Assembly (NCBI GenBank): GCA_003385635.1
Contig: QQUY01000003.1
Span: 124,001-188,000 of the forward strand
DNA from: Acidobacteriota bacterium
Lineage (GTDB): Bacteria > Acidobacteriota > Blastocatellia > Pyrinomonadales > Pyrinomonadaceae
Length of the DNA: 64,000 bases
Direction: 5' to 3'
The notes below the pieces were generated by a model that ran no database searches, was not told where the DNA came from, and saw only the letters and a list, made by a program, of their open reading frames with translations. Positions within the stretch are counted from its first letter, which is position 1; every line of letters starts with the position of its first letter. This document shows positions 36,249-47,225 of this stretch, piece after piece. Both the position numbers and the translations under genes were made by a program.

Positions 36249-39200
36249 TTATTTGAAGGATCCTGAGATTACCTGATTGAAGCGAGGATCATCGCGCAGG
36301 CCGTCAAGCCTGGGATCGACAAGAACGAAGTTAAAGCTGTGGTCTTTTGCCTCCCTTGCCTTGCGAAGCCATTCGATCGTTCCCTGACGATCGTCGAGCA
36401 ACGCAAAAGCGACGGCGATCTCGTATGCGTAGCCTCTCGGATTCGAAGTTACATGTTCCGAAGACAGTGCGCGACGAAGCAGGTCTCTTGCCGCCGCTTT
36501 ATCACCCGCAACGGCTTTTACCTGTGCAGTGATCATCGCCCAGCCTGGAACCGACTCGTCAGTGTTCCCTATGTATGTCCTCTCCTTCAAAAGCGCATCT
36601 GCCGCAGCACCCGCCTCGCCCTTCGCTTCATTTATGATCCTCATCGTCTTGTATGCAGGGACCATCAGCTCGTTTAGAGAGATTGACCTTTTGCACATCT
36701 TCAGCCCTTCGTCATATTGGCGCGCGTAAAGATGCACAAGTCCGGCCGCCGAGGGCACGATCGGTGACTGCGGCTCAAGCTCGAGGGCCGTTTCTATGTG
36801 CTCAATGGACTCCTGCTTCCTTCCCATTGCGGCCAGAGCAAGCGCATACCAGTGATGGGCCGTTGAATACGAAGGATTCAATTCGACTGCCTTCTCAAAA
36901 TGCTGAACTGCCTCTGTTCGGTTCCACTCGCCGTAGAAGAGAACGTAGCCGAGCGAGGCGTGGGCTTCAGCGAGAGTATCGTCGATCTCCAAAGCCTTCT
37001 CGGCATTCTCTTTCGCAAGACGATAGGCGTCGTTCGGCGGAGGCACCTGGTATAGGTTCAGGAGCGCATAGCTGTCGGCGAGACCAACGTATGCAAGGGA
37101 GAAACGAGGATCGCGCTTAAGGGCACTGTCGAACGAAGCGATCGCCTTGTTCAGGTTCTCTGCCGACCTGTCGCGCATCAGAAAGCGTCCGGCAAGATAC
37201 AACTGGTAAGCCTCCGTGTCGTCGGTGAACTTGCGGTTCAGACGCTCGCGCTCCCCGGTCGAAATCTCGACCATCAGGGCCTTAAGGACACGATCTGCAA
37301 TTCTTCCCTGAAGCGTGGGGAAGGCGTCGGAGGGTTCGTCAAAGGTCTCGGCCCAGATGATCTTTCCGGTCTCCGAATCGACCAGCTCTGCTCCTACGGA
37401 AAACGCCTTCGATCGCATTTCAAGGGTGCCTCTCAAGATGAATGCGGCGCCAAAGTTCTTGCCTATCACCTCCGGGGCTTCATTGGCTTCGAGATTTATC
37501 AGCGCGGGCCTGACGGAGAGTCCCTTTGCGACGCCCAGGCGCCGATAGAGAGATTCCGCCAGTCCGACGGCCAGTGATTTTTCCTCAGGCAGATGGGAGT
37601 CGGTCGCGAACGGAAGGATGGCCAGCGATTTCCTGCCGGACGCGGAACCCGTCGCGGCGGAAGCGCTGTCAGTGTCGTAAGATGTTGATACAAAAGTGCG
37701 TATTGCGCCCGTTAAGTAGCCTGCCGCGACGATCAGGAGTAAAGCCGCAACGGCAATGCCCGCAACAGAGGTCTTCCTGAACCTGGAAACTTTCTCAGCG
37801 GCTCTTGGAGCAGCTTCCCAGGAGTCCTCCATCAATCGGGTGGGAACGCGCGATTGGTGGATCGGATCCTCTTCTTCCGGCCTGATCCTCTCAACGATCT
37901 TCGCGTATTCCGGCTCTGCTCTCAGAGCGTCGAACCTTGAATCCAGAGGAACAAAGACCGCCCAAAAGTCCTTTTCCTCGATTCCTTTTTCCAGAAGCCG
38001 GAGAGCATCGCTCATTTCTCCCAGCGCAACGTGAATGAGAGCCAGAAACACAGGAGGGAAATATCGGGTGTCCGAGAGCTCCTTGATCTCGGCCAGAACC
38101 TCGCGGGCTTCCTCCTCTCTGCCGGCCGAGGCGAGGCAGTAGCCTAACGAGTTCAATGGGAGGGCGAGCCGCTTTGTATTTGCCGTCGCGGATTCGCACA
38201 TCCGGATCGCCTCGTCATAGTTGCGGATCTGGTTCACCACCCACGCAAATGACTGTTCCGCGATGTAGTAGTTCGGCTGTATCCGAAGAGCCTGTCGGAG
38301 TTTGTCGAGGGCTCTCTCAAACTTCCGTGCGTTCCTGTAAACGAACGCACAGGTCACGAGGACAGAAGGCGATTGCGGATTGAGGCGTTCAGCTTTTGTA
38401 GCCTCGCGGATGGCGTCATCGTGGCGCCCCTTCAGGCTCAATAGCTGCGCGTACCACAGGTGTGCGTCGCCAAGATTCGGATCAAGGCTAACTGCTTTTG
38501 TGAGGTAACTTTCGGCCAGGTCCAGATCCCAGTCGTAGCCGAAAGCTATAATCCCAAGCGAAACGTGCGCTTCGGCGAGATCGGGATCCAGATCGACCGC
38601 CTTCAGCGCCGCCTCTTTCGCCGCAGGAAAACATTCCTTCGGCGGCATGATCCCGAAAATGCTTAGAAAGTTGTAGTAGTCAGCAACACCGGAGTAGGCC
38701 CTTGCAAAGCCAGGATCCAAAGCGATGGCTTCGTAAAAGTGGACAAGTGCCTTTGCCAGGCCGTCGACGGTGTAGCTGTGCCAGTGAAATCTTCCTTTGA
38801 GATACGCCTCGTAGGCTTGCGGGTCTTCCGTGCCCCTGTTCCGTACGGCCTCTACCGAGTCACCCGCCAGGGTCTCGGCCAGGGATTCAGATACTTGTGC
38901 AGAGATCGAATCCTGCAGTGTCAGTATGTCATCCGAGCTTTCTTCGAAGTGCCCTGCCCAGACGGTGCTGTTGTCCCGGCTTCGAACCAGCTGAACGGTA
39001 GCCCGGACCTTTTCGCCCGCAAGCTGCAGTCTTCCGTCCAGAATGTAGGCAGCGTTCAGTTCGCGTCCCGCTCGGCCGGGGTCGGTGTCAGGATTCTCAG
39101 CATATTTGAGTACCGAACTGGTCGGCCTCACGGCCATCGTACGCATCCGGCTCAGCCTCGTGATCACCGCATCTGCCAGGCCAAGTGAAAGAAACTCTCC

Positions 39201-40493
39201 GGAATCCGATTCGCCGGTTCGGGTCGAATTTCCGATGATCCTGAACGGCAGCACTGCAAGAGAAATGCCTCCCCGGATTGAATTCTCGAACATCGGAAAG
39301 ACCGCATCATCGGATTCCGGGTTGTGAATCGGGACTCCGTCGAGGTAATCCGAAATATCCTTTGCCAACTCGCCCGCGGTCGAATAACGGTTCCGGGGAG
39401 ATTTGTGCATCGACCGCATCAGGATTGCTTTCAGAGTGCCTTCCAGTTCGTACCTTACTGCTTCAGCGGAAGCGCCTCGCCAGCGAGCCAGCTCGTCCTC
39501 AGATTCCTCTTCATCCGCTGTTGGCGATTCGAATGCCAGCGCCGGATCGATCGGGGGTTCTTCGCATACGACCCGGGCGATGTCGTGAGGGGCCCGGCTT
39601 GGAAATCGGTACGGCCTTCGGCCGACGAGGATCTCGAACAGCAGAACGCCTAGCGCGTAGATGTCACTTGACGGAGTAAGCTGTTCTCCCCGGATCTGTT
39701 CCGGTGAAGCATATTCCGGGGTCATCAGCCTCATTCCGGTCGCGGTTACCGCTAGCGAGTCGCCTTTGAACTCCGGATCAAGGATCTTTGCGATACCGAA
39801 GTCGAGAAGCTTTACATCCTGTTCGTCTGTCACAAGTACGTTCCCGGGTTTAAGATCTCGGTGGATGATCAGCTTTTCGTGTGCGTAACCGACGGCAGAG
39901 CAGACTTTCAGGAATAGCCTCAGCCGTTCCTGAAGCGTGTATCTGTTGCGGTCGCAGAAGTTGTGGATCGGTTCGCCCCGGACGTACTCCATAACGAAAT
40001 ATGGCAGTCCGTCCGGTGTGGTTCCTCCGTCCAGAAGCCGGGCGATATGTGGGTGGTTCAGGGTCGCGAGTATTTGACGCTCGTTTCTGAACCTCTTCAG
40101 GATGAAATCGGTGTCCATCCCGCGCTTGACAAGTTTTACGGCGGCAAACTGTTCGAACTCGCGGTCTGCCCGTTTTGCGAGATAAACGGCTCCCATACCG
40201 CCGCGTCCAAGCTCGCGCACGAGCTCGTAAGGTCCAACTCGCGAACCGATGAGATCCGGACTAAGGGAGTCTTCCAGGGAGGCATCGAGTGACAAAGCGC
40301 CGGACATTGCAAATGCAGGTACATCCATAACGCCGGCCGAAAGCGCATCGGCATTCAACATTCCGGAGATCTCTTTCCTCAGAAGTTCGTCGCCGGAACA
40401 GGCCTCTTCAAGCCAACGTTCACGTTCTTCCGCCGGCAGGCCCACGGCCTTGCTGAAGATGCTCTCGAGTTTTAGCCAGCGCTCCTTGTCCAT
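36249..40493 (-). CDS. Ser/Thr protein kinase with two FlgO-like/TPR modules
   Basis: A 1414-residue eukaryote-type kinase. The kinase domain (~85-390) has GRGGMGAVYLA, the lysine in AVKLVKRG, HRDLKPGN and DFG, so it should be active. Module 1 (~410-900) begins with an adenylate-cyclase/FlgO-like domain (LAVLPFRIIG, AAYILDGRLQLAGEKVRATV) and continues into TPRs. A membrane helix (~912-934) follows. Module 2 (~954-1414) repeats the same order (SLAILPFATD, AAFILRGTLEMRS, then TPRs) and lies outside the membrane. The upstream ECF sigma gene ends 3 bp before the start, a standard Acidobacteriota/Planctomycetota pairing. It probably senses envelope state through TPR contacts. Confidence 0.9.
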   Translation of the reverse strand: MDKERWLKLESIFSKAVGLPAEERERWLEEACSGDELLRKEISGMLNADALSAGVMDVPAFAMSGALSLDASLEDSLSPDLIGSRVGPYELVRELGRGGMGAVYLAKRADREFEQFAAVKLVKRGMDTDFILKRFRNERQILATLNHPHIARLLDGGTTPDGLPYFVMEYVRGEPIHNFCDRNRYTLQERLRLFLKVCSAVGYAHEKLIIHRDLKPGNVLVTDEQDVKLLDFGIAKILDPEFKGDSLAVTATGMRLMTPEYASPEQIRGEQLTPSSDIYALGVLLFEILVGRRPYRFPSRAPHDIARVVCEEPPIDPALAFESPTADEEESEDELARWRGASAEAVRYELEGTLKAILMRSMHKSPRNRYSTAGELAKDISDYLDGVPIHNPESDDAVFPMFENSIRGGISLAVLPFRIIGNSTRTGESDSGEFLSLGLADAVITRLSRMRTMAVRPTSSVLKYAENPDTDPGRAGRELNAAYILDGRLQLAGEKVRATVQLVRSRDNSTVWAGHFEESSDDILTLQDSISAQVSESLAETLAGDSVEAVRNRGTEDPQAYEAYLKGRFHWHSYTVDGLAKALVHFYEAIALDPGFARAYSGVADYYNFLSIFGIMPPKECFPAAKEAALKAVDLDPDLAEAHVSLGIIAFGYDWDLDLAESYLTKAVSLDPNLGDAHLWYAQLLSLKGRHDDAIREATKAERLNPQSPSVLVTCAFVYRNARKFERALDKLRQALRIQPNYYIAEQSFAWVVNQIRNYDEAIRMCESATANTKRLALPLNSLGYCLASAGREEEAREVLAEIKELSDTRYFPPVFLALIHVALGEMSDALRLLEKGIEEKDFWAVFVPLDSRFDALRAEPEYAKIVERIRPEEEDPIHQSRVPTRLMEDSWEAAPRAAEKVSRFRKTSVAGIAVAALLLIVAAGYLTGAIRTFVSTSYDTDSASAATGSASGRKSLAILPFATDSHLPEEKSLAVGLAESLYRRLGVAKGLSVRPALINLEANEAPEVIGKNFGAAFILRGTLEMRSKAFSVGAELVDSETGKIIWAETFDEPSDAFPTLQGRIADRVLKALMVEISTGERERLNRKFTDDTEAYQLYLAGRFLMRDRSAENLNKAIASFDSALKRDPRFSLAYVGLADSYALLNLYQVPPPNDAYRLAKENAEKALEIDDTLAEAHASLGYVLFYGEWNRTEAVQHFEKAVELNPSYSTAHHWYALALAAMGRKQESIEHIETALELEPQSPIVPSAAGLVHLYARQYDEGLKMCKRSISLNELMVPAYKTMRIINEAKGEAGAAADALLKERTYIGNTDESVPGWAMITAQVKAVAGDKAAARDLLRRALSSEHVTSNPRGYAYEIAVAFALLDDRQGTIEWLRKAREAKDHSFNFVLVDPRLDGLRDDPRFNQVISGSFK

Positions 40494-40496
40494 CTT

Positions 40497-41075
40497 TCAA
40501 ACGCCAGCCCCTTCCTTTGCGATCTCGCTGTAAAGCCAGGCCCTCGCTGCGCGCCATCCGCGGTTCACCGAGGCGACGCTGACACCAAGAACTTCGGCAG
40601 CTTCCTCTATTGAGAGACCACCGAAATAACGCAGCTCGACGATACTTGCCTTCTGAGGGTCGAGAGCCTCAAGCCGTTCAAGAGCATCGTTCAGATCGAC
40701 GAGCTCTGCCGCTTTCTCATCGGAAACGTCTATGTTGCCACTGTCGATGGAAATATGAGGGGCGCCCTGACCGCGCTTGCCGGCGAGCCTTCGTCGGGCG
40801 TTGTCGAGCAGGATCCTGCGCATCGCTTGTGCTGCAATTCCGAAGAAATGCGCGCGGTTCTGCCATTCAACCCTGTTCTGGTCGATCAGCTTCAGATAGG
40901 CCTCGTGGACAAGAGCTGTCGTCTGAAGTGTGATGGCGCGGTTTTCGCCGCGAAGATATCTGCGGGCGATCTTCTGGAGCTCACCGTACACAAGCGGAAA
41001 AAGCTCCTCCAGAACTAACTTGTCGCCTTTGCTCCACTTGATCAGGAGCCGGGTCACATCCTGCGGTTCTTCCAT
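40497..41075 (-). CDS. ECF sigma factor of the kinase-linked TIGR02999 type
   Basis: A 192-residue sigma-70 family factor with regions 2 and 4 only. The N-terminus LVYGELQKIARRYLRGENR, TTALVHEAYLKLI, WQNRAHFFGIAAQAMRRIL and LRYFGGLSIEEAAEVLGVS are hallmarks of the TIGR02999 group (often called ECF43), usually encoded beside Ser/Thr kinases. No anti-sigma factor is next to it, consistent with control by phosphorylation in this group (known for relatives; inferred here). It is almost contiguous with the large kinase gene. Confidence 0.93.
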   Translation of the reverse strand: MEEPQDVTRLLIKWSKGDKLVLEELFPLVYGELQKIARRYLRGENRAITLQTTALVHEAYLKLIDQNRVEWQNRAHFFGIAAQAMRRILLDNARRRLAGKRGQGAPHISIDSGNIDVSDEKAAELVDLNDALERLEALDPQKASIVELRYFGGLSIEEAAEVLGVSVASVNRGWRAARAWLYSEIAKEGAGV

Positions 41076-41164
41076 AAAGATCAGTCAGCTCCCAAGATGT
41101 CGAAATGCCGGTTTTCAAAGCGTTTTCGGCAGAATCGGAAAATGGCATATTTTAATGCAAGAAG

Positions 41165-41208
41165 GGCTCTTTTATCCATCCAAAAATGGACAAAAGAGCC
41201 GCTTTTTT
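41165..41208. terminator. Strong hairpin between the diiron and sigma-factor genes
   Basis: GGCTCTTTTATCCAT pairs with ATGGACAAAAGAGCC (one mismatch) and is followed on the plus strand by GCTTTTTT. The upstream gene runs on the minus strand, where the tail CTTCTTGC is less perfect. It probably insulates the sigma/kinase operon from the diiron gene. Confidence 0.65.
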
Positions 41209-41238
41209 AACCCCGCAGAATGACGCCCTTTTTTCGCC

Positions 41239-42183
41239 TTAGCAGAACACCTCGGAAATGCCTTCTACCCTTTCGCGTTCTGCAGGACTGAGATAGCTGA
41301 GCATCTCGAGAAACTTCGGATGGGTCATTCCGGTTCCGATGTAGGTCCAGCGGTTTGCCTGGTGCTGAACCTGCAGAAATACAGTCTTCTCTGCCTCATT
41401 CAGCTCTCTTCCCGTCGCCTGTTCAAAAGCCTCAAGATCAAGCTCTGTCTGAGCCTTCATCCCTTCGTCCAGAAATCCGCCGATCGCAAGATAGTCGTCG
41501 ATCGCCTTCCGGATCTCTTCCTCTGTCATGCCGTCCGCGATAGCTTCGACCATCAGCCCGTCAAGCTTTGCGTGTTGCGCTTCTTCGAGCCAATGGTGCT
41601 TCAAAAGGCTCTTGAACTGAGGGTCAAGGTCCTTGTCGTCCTTGATGCTGTCGAGGTAGTGCCTCTGCGTCATCCATTCGATGTGAAGGATCAGGAGGGC
41701 TACCGCCAGCGGATGATGCGAGAGGACCTTTTCGGCGATCGCCGACGGCGGTCCGATCACGCCGCACTCGCTTTTGAACCCCTTCCGGAAGTCTTCGCCA
41801 AAGATCTTGAACAGCTGGATGTGTTTCGCTTCCTCGGCAGCGAACTGAAGAAAGGCTCGCACCCTGTAGTCGTCAGTGTCGAGGCACGGCCTTACGTGAT
41901 CGATCACAAACGGCAAAATGAATTCTTCAACAAGGCCGAACAGCCTGAGATAGGCGTGTCCTCGTATCTGGTTAAGTACCTTTTTTTCCTCGGACGTCAG
42001 GAAGGGAAGCTTTTCAACCCGGGCAAGGCTTTCAGGCATGAACCTCAGGTTGAAGTTCATAGTCTTGTTCTTACCGACCAAATCCTCGAGCCTCCAGTTG
42101 ACGCGCTCCGATATCACGAGCGTGTCCCTGTAGGTCCGGTTCCCGCGTCGCTTTCCCGATCCTTTTTCTACTGTGTCTAGCAT
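41239..42183 (-). CDS. Ferritin-like/AurF-type diiron protein
   Basis: About 314 residues from the ATG at 42183, which has an ideal GGAGGA 7-8 bases upstream (an ORF extension to 42249 lacks one). The protein is all-helical with two EExxH motifs, AAEEAKHIQLF (~113-120) and WLEEAQHAKLD (~197-205). Each is preceded by another helix carrying a Glu (GLVEEFILPF; LHIEWMTQRH). This is the four-helix diiron layout of ferritin-like oxygenases such as AurF. Substrate and exact reaction are unknown. It is monocistronic, divergent from the second kinase gene. Confidence 0.78.
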   Translation of the reverse strand: MLDTVEKGSGKRRGNRTYRDTLVISERVNWRLEDLVGKNKTMNFNLRFMPESLARVEKLPFLTSEEKKVLNQIRGHAYLRLFGLVEEFILPFVIDHVRPCLDTDDYRVRAFLQFAAEEAKHIQLFKIFGEDFRKGFKSECGVIGPPSAIAEKVLSHHPLAVALLILHIEWMTQRHYLDSIKDDKDLDPQFKSLLKHHWLEEAQHAKLDGLMVEAIADGMTEEEIRKAIDDYLAIGGFLDEGMKAQTELDLEAFEQATGRELNEAEKTVFLQVQHQANRWTYIGTGMTHPKFLEMLSYLSPAERERVEGISEVFC

Positions 42184-42392
42184 AATTATTCCTCCGTATT
42201 TACTTATGAAACGGAGCGTCCTAGTGTCGCTCGGAGTGATAGACGACAATCGATGGCAATTGAGGACATCGGGTTTGAAACCAGGCGGTCGAAGGTTGGC
42301 CTTGTGTTAGACTATGCGCCGGAATACATAGCCCATAAGCGGTCAGTCGCAACGACTCCCGGATCGGACCGCGATTTCCGGAAAAGTGACCG

Positions 42393-45260
42393 ATGACCCC
42401 CGAACGCTGGAAGAAGATCACGGAGGTTTACCAGTCGGCGCTGGAGATTGAACCCGGCGATCGAGGGGACTATCTTGCGCGCGAATGCGGTGAGGACACT
42501 ACCTTGAGGCGGGAGGTCGAGTCTCTTCTTGATGCGGATGCAGGGGCCGGGGATTTCATTTCCGAAAACGCCTACAGGCGGGTTGGCGAGCTTCTTGGAG
42601 ACAAGGAGGTCACGCTCTCACCCGGAAAAAAGGTTGGCCACTACGAGATAGTAACGAAGATCGGTGTCGGAGGAATGGGTGAGGTTTATCTCGCCCGCGA
42701 CACGAAACTGAACCGGCAAGTAGCAGTTAAGACCCTTCCTCTTTACTTCGCATTCAATAACGATTACCTGCAGCGTTTTCAGACCGAAGTCAAAGCTGCG
42801 GCGTCACTCAATCATCCGAACGTAGCCACGGTCTATTCGGTAGAAGAGATCGACGGCCTGCCATTCTTCACGATGGAGTATGTCGAGGGCGAACCGCTCA
42901 ACTCGATATTCAGTCGCGGACCAATCAGCGTCGAGTACTTTCTCGACATCTTCATAAAACTCGCTGAGGCGTTTTCACACGCTCACCGAAAAGGCGTCGT
43001 ACACCGCGACATCAAGCCCGGAAACATCATCATCCAGCCTGACGGGAACCCGAAGGTACTGGATTTTGGTCTCGCATATCTCGACCGGGACGAGCACGAA
43101 CGATCGGTAACCGGCTCGAGCCTGACCCTGCCGGGCCAGATCCTGGGAACTCCCGCGTATATGTCACCCGAACAGGCCGAAGGAAAACCGGTCGACCAAC
43201 GGAGCGACATCTTCAGCCTCGGGATCGTGATGTATCAGGCGATAACCGGTGAAAAGCCGTTCGGAGGCGACAACTATGCTTCTGTCGTTAGCAAGCTACT
43301 TCGAAGCGAACCGATCTCGGTTACGGACCTGAAGCCCGACATCCCGTTCCTGCTTTCGAGGCTGATCAAGCGATGTCTCGAGAAGTCACCGCGAAAGAGA
43401 TTCCAATCGATGGACGAAGTGCGGGTCATTCTCGAAGAGGTCCGCGCCGTTGTCGATGCCGGAATTTCGATGGATCCCTCTTCAGCAGACCGCATGGTGA
43501 CTGGAAGGAGAAAGATAAGCTGGCCGTTGGTTATCGTCCCGCTAGGATTTCTTGCCGCATTCGCCATCATCGCCGGATTCTCGTTGTTTGGCGACCTCGG
43601 CGCCACCGAGAAGTTCAGGGTCGAGAACTTCAGTTTCCGCAAGCTGTCGCAGACCAACGACGTAGTGTTTGCCGCGGTCAACCCAAGCGGTACGTCGGTC
43701 GCATTCAACACGATCGAACCGAACGGCGACCGCTCACTTTGGATAAGGCTGGTCGAAGACAGAAATGCCCTAAGGCTTGTAGGTCCGGAGACCGTCCACT
43801 ATTGGGGAGGCCTGACCTTCTCGAATGACGGCAGCCAGATCTATTACATAACCGCCCAGAAGGATGCCCGCAGCGGCACCTTGTACAGGATCTCTGCTCT
43901 CGGCGGGAGTCCGCGGGAGCTTGATGACAATGTCAACGATGTAGGGTCCCTCAGCCCTGACGGATCGAAACTCCTATTTGTTCGTTACAGGGACACGATG
44001 CAGCTAATCTCCGCAAACGCCATCGATGGCAGCGCCGAGAAGGTCATTTCTACCGGAGATGCGAGCACTATTTTCAGGGATCCGCAGTACTCCTCGGACG
44101 GCCTGAAGATCTACCTGATCAAAGTGAGCGAGGTAAATGACGAGGGCATCTGGACGCTTGTGGAACTGCCAGCAGAAGGCGGGGAAGAGCGGGTTATCAT
44201 CGAAGGCCGCAAGGAACGCATTAATGAAGTTGTGGCTCTCAAGGACGGAACGGGCCTTCTTGTGAACGCCTTGGACCCGGTGTCGAATCTTGCACAACTG
44301 TATTTCGTAGATCCGGACGACGGAACGCAGACAAGGATAACGAACGATCTCAACGAGTATTTCGGGATCAGCGTCAGCGACGATGGGAACACGATCGTAG
44401 CTGCGCAGAGGATCGACGAGAAGTACATCTGGCTCGGGACCGGCACCGACCTCGCGGAGTTTACGAGGCTGACAAACGAACCGACCTTCTACAGGTGGAT
44501 CGAGTGGATGCCGGACGGTCGGATCGTCTATGACGCAGTGGACAACAACCGGCCGCACATCTGGACGATGAATGCAGACGGCACGAACAAACAGCAGCTG
44601 ACCTCTGACGACTCTCGGGATCAAAAACCTACCGTTTCCAAGGACGGTTCGCTTATCTTCTTTATGTCCGACAGGTCTGGTGAGTTCAAGGTCTGGCAGA
44701 TGGGCGCCGACGGCACATCGCCGTCAATTGTAGTGGAGCGGCCCGGGATAATGGAAAACCCCGTCGCTACACCGGACGGAAAATATCTCCTTTTTGATTG
44801 TCCCGAAGGCCTTCAGCTTGTGTTGTGCAGGCTCGATCTTTCGACCAGAAAGCTCGACGTTCTGGAAAGATACAGTGACCGCGTGTACGCGATCTCACCT
44901 GATGGAAAGAAGGTCGCATACCCGTTCTTCGATCCCTCAAAGAACCGATTCGTCGTAGGAATTCGGGAGATCGAAAAGCGGGAACCCGAGAAGGTCCTTG
45001 ATATCTCTCCGATCGGCGTTCTTATCTGGACGCCGGACGGTGAAGGTCTTGTCTACCGTGATCTTGGAATGGGTGAGAACGCGGAGCTGACCATCTGGTA
45101 CAGCCCGGTCGACGGAGGCGAGCCCGTGCCTTACGTTTCTTCACGGACCGAAAAGCTGTACCGCGTTGCGATCTCTCCCGATGGACAACGAAAGCTTGCG
45201 ATCACACGAAACATTCTCACCGACGCCGTCATGTTGAGAAGGGAAGGACCTCGGAATTAG
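42393..45260 (+). CDS. Ser/Thr protein kinase with TolB-like beta-propeller sensor
   Basis: A 955-residue eukaryote-type kinase. The kinase domain (~80-345) has GVGGMGEVYLARD, AVKTLP, HRDIKPGN and DFGLAYLD. One membrane helix (~375-398) follows. The C-terminal ~550 residues consist of repeated PD40/TolB-like blades (for example FSNDGSQIYYIT, SSDGLKIYLIK, TPDGKYLLFDC, SPDGKKVAYPF) forming an extracytoplasmic propeller, probably for ligand or protein sensing. The N-terminal ~75 residues resemble the start of the other kinase here (MTPERWKKITEVYQSAL), a helical segment common to this kinase group. No sigma factor is adjacent. Confidence 0.92.
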   Translation: MTPERWKKITEVYQSALEIEPGDRGDYLARECGEDTTLRREVESLLDADAGAGDFISENAYRRVGELLGDKEVTLSPGKKVGHYEIVTKIGVGGMGEVYLARDTKLNRQVAVKTLPLYFAFNNDYLQRFQTEVKAAASLNHPNVATVYSVEEIDGLPFFTMEYVEGEPLNSIFSRGPISVEYFLDIFIKLAEAFSHAHRKGVVHRDIKPGNIIIQPDGNPKVLDFGLAYLDRDEHERSVTGSSLTLPGQILGTPAYMSPEQAEGKPVDQRSDIFSLGIVMYQAITGEKPFGGDNYASVVSKLLRSEPISVTDLKPDIPFLLSRLIKRCLEKSPRKRFQSMDEVRVILEEVRAVVDAGISMDPSSADRMVTGRRKISWPLVIVPLGFLAAFAIIAGFSLFGDLGATEKFRVENFSFRKLSQTNDVVFAAVNPSGTSVAFNTIEPNGDRSLWIRLVEDRNALRLVGPETVHYWGGLTFSNDGSQIYYITAQKDARSGTLYRISALGGSPRELDDNVNDVGSLSPDGSKLLFVRYRDTMQLISANAIDGSAEKVISTGDASTIFRDPQYSSDGLKIYLIKVSEVNDEGIWTLVELPAEGGEERVIIEGRKERINEVVALKDGTGLLVNALDPVSNLAQLYFVDPDDGTQTRITNDLNEYFGISVSDDGNTIVAAQRIDEKYIWLGTGTDLAEFTRLTNEPTFYRWIEWMPDGRIVYDAVDNNRPHIWTMNADGTNKQQLTSDDSRDQKPTVSKDGSLIFFMSDRSGEFKVWQMGADGTSPSIVVERPGIMENPVATPDGKYLLFDCPEGLQLVLCRLDLSTRKLDVLERYSDRVYAISPDGKKVAYPFFDPSKNRFVVGIREIEKREPEKVLDISPIGVLIWTPDGEGLVYRDLGMGENAELTIWYSPVDGGEPVPYVSSRTEKLYRVAISPDGQRKLAITRNILTDAVMLRREGPRN

Positions 45261-46145
<885 letters not shown>

Positions 46146-46838
46146 TTAATCGGTAGGCAATAGCAGCTCCCGCAAGCTCCACAGGTGGGCTGCAAAGACG
46201 GCCGGGACGATGAACGCCGGAAGCCAAATGAAAGGAAAGTAGAGCACCCCTACGTTCGGCTGTTCGAAACCGAACTGCTGGAAGGGCGTCGGCACAGACA
46301 GGATCGCTCTCGTCACGATGTTGAACAAAAGCAAAAGAGCGGCGAGATTCCAGACGATAAGAAACACCTTTCTCGGTTCTCCATCCTTGAACCCAAGCCA
46401 AGCGGCGAGCGGCGCCGTAAGTCCGGAGAGGATATCGGGATTCACTCCTTCGAATGTCATCAACTGCGGGACCTGACCGTAGATGAACAATCCCCAGAGA
46501 ACGATCTCGACCGGAATGCGGACGGTGTGGAGCAAAGTGAGCGTCCGCAAGGCATCGGCGCCTCTCGGCATCATCACGAATACGACAAACAGAAGAAGAA
46601 GGATCGAGGGGGGCGCAGCGCCCAAAAGGCGTGCCGGGACGGCCCCGACTTCAAGATAAAACCCTGAAGAGCCTAGAAAGCCCTGAACTGCAAGAACCAC
46701 AAATGAAAGCGCCGTGAGGAAACCGATCGCCTTTATCGTCGCGTTTGCCCTGATTGCCGCCCACAAGAGCATCACGGCACAGAAGATCGTCGATGCTGAG
46801 ATCAGGAGCGGCCAGAGGATGGGAAGATCTTCGATCAT
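46146..46838 (-). CDS. Polytopic membrane protein of unknown function
   Basis: A 230-residue protein with about six hydrophobic helices (roughly 8-28, 35-55, 70-92, 105-125, 150-170 and 195-220). There are no catalytic or transport motifs I recognise. Its ATG directly follows the TGA of the upstream small membrane protein gene, so the three genes from 48190 down to 46146 form an operon with coupled translation. It probably works with the 128-residue membrane protein. Confidence 0.75.
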   Translation of the reverse strand: MIEDLPILWPLLISASTIFCAVMLLWAAIRANATIKAIGFLTALSFVVLAVQGFLGSSGFYLEVGAVPARLLGAAPPSILLLLFVVFVMMPRGADALRTLTLLHTVRIPVEIVLWGLFIYGQVPQLMTFEGVNPDILSGLTAPLAAWLGFKDGEPRKVFLIVWNLAALLLLFNIVTRAILSVPTPFQQFGFEQPNVGVLYFPFIWLPAFIVPAVFAAHLWSLRELLLPTD

Positions 46839-47225
46839 TCAATTCGTTTCCGATCGATATGAATCTTTTGTTAACACATAGGCGATCACGAACAGCACAC
46901 CTAAAAGAAGATCGATAAGTCCGAAACCCAGAACCGCTGCATAGATCCTGCCGAACGAATACAGCACGATGGTAGAGATCGCGAACGAGAATTTCTCGAT
47001 CACTGAAGCTATCATCAGCGGTCTGTATCTGGCGGGATCGCGCGAGATGATCAGGAAAACGAACTGAAACGCGACCGCGACCCCGACAAAGCCGTAGAAG
47101 TATTCCGGATGCGTAAGAGGCGGTGGGAAATCCACCGCGTTCTTCGACTCGAGGAAGTACTGGGGAATCAGCACGAGCAAACCGTAGATACCCGCGATCA
47201 GGAAAGTGTATCTCGCAAACTTCAT
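46839..47225 (-). CDS. Small four-helix membrane protein of unknown function
   Basis: A 128-residue protein with four predicted membrane helices (about 7-22, 43-62, 70-90 and 95-118). No family is recognised. It overlaps the upstream peptidase-like gene by 4 bp and abuts the downstream membrane protein gene, which indicates co-translation. Confidence 0.75.
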   Translation of the reverse strand: MKFARYTFLIAGIYGLLVLIPQYFLESKNAVDFPPPLTHPEYFYGFVGVAVAFQFVFLIISRDPARYRPLMIASVIEKFSFAISTIVLYSFGRIYAAVLGFGLIDLLLGVLFVIAYVLTKDSYRSETN

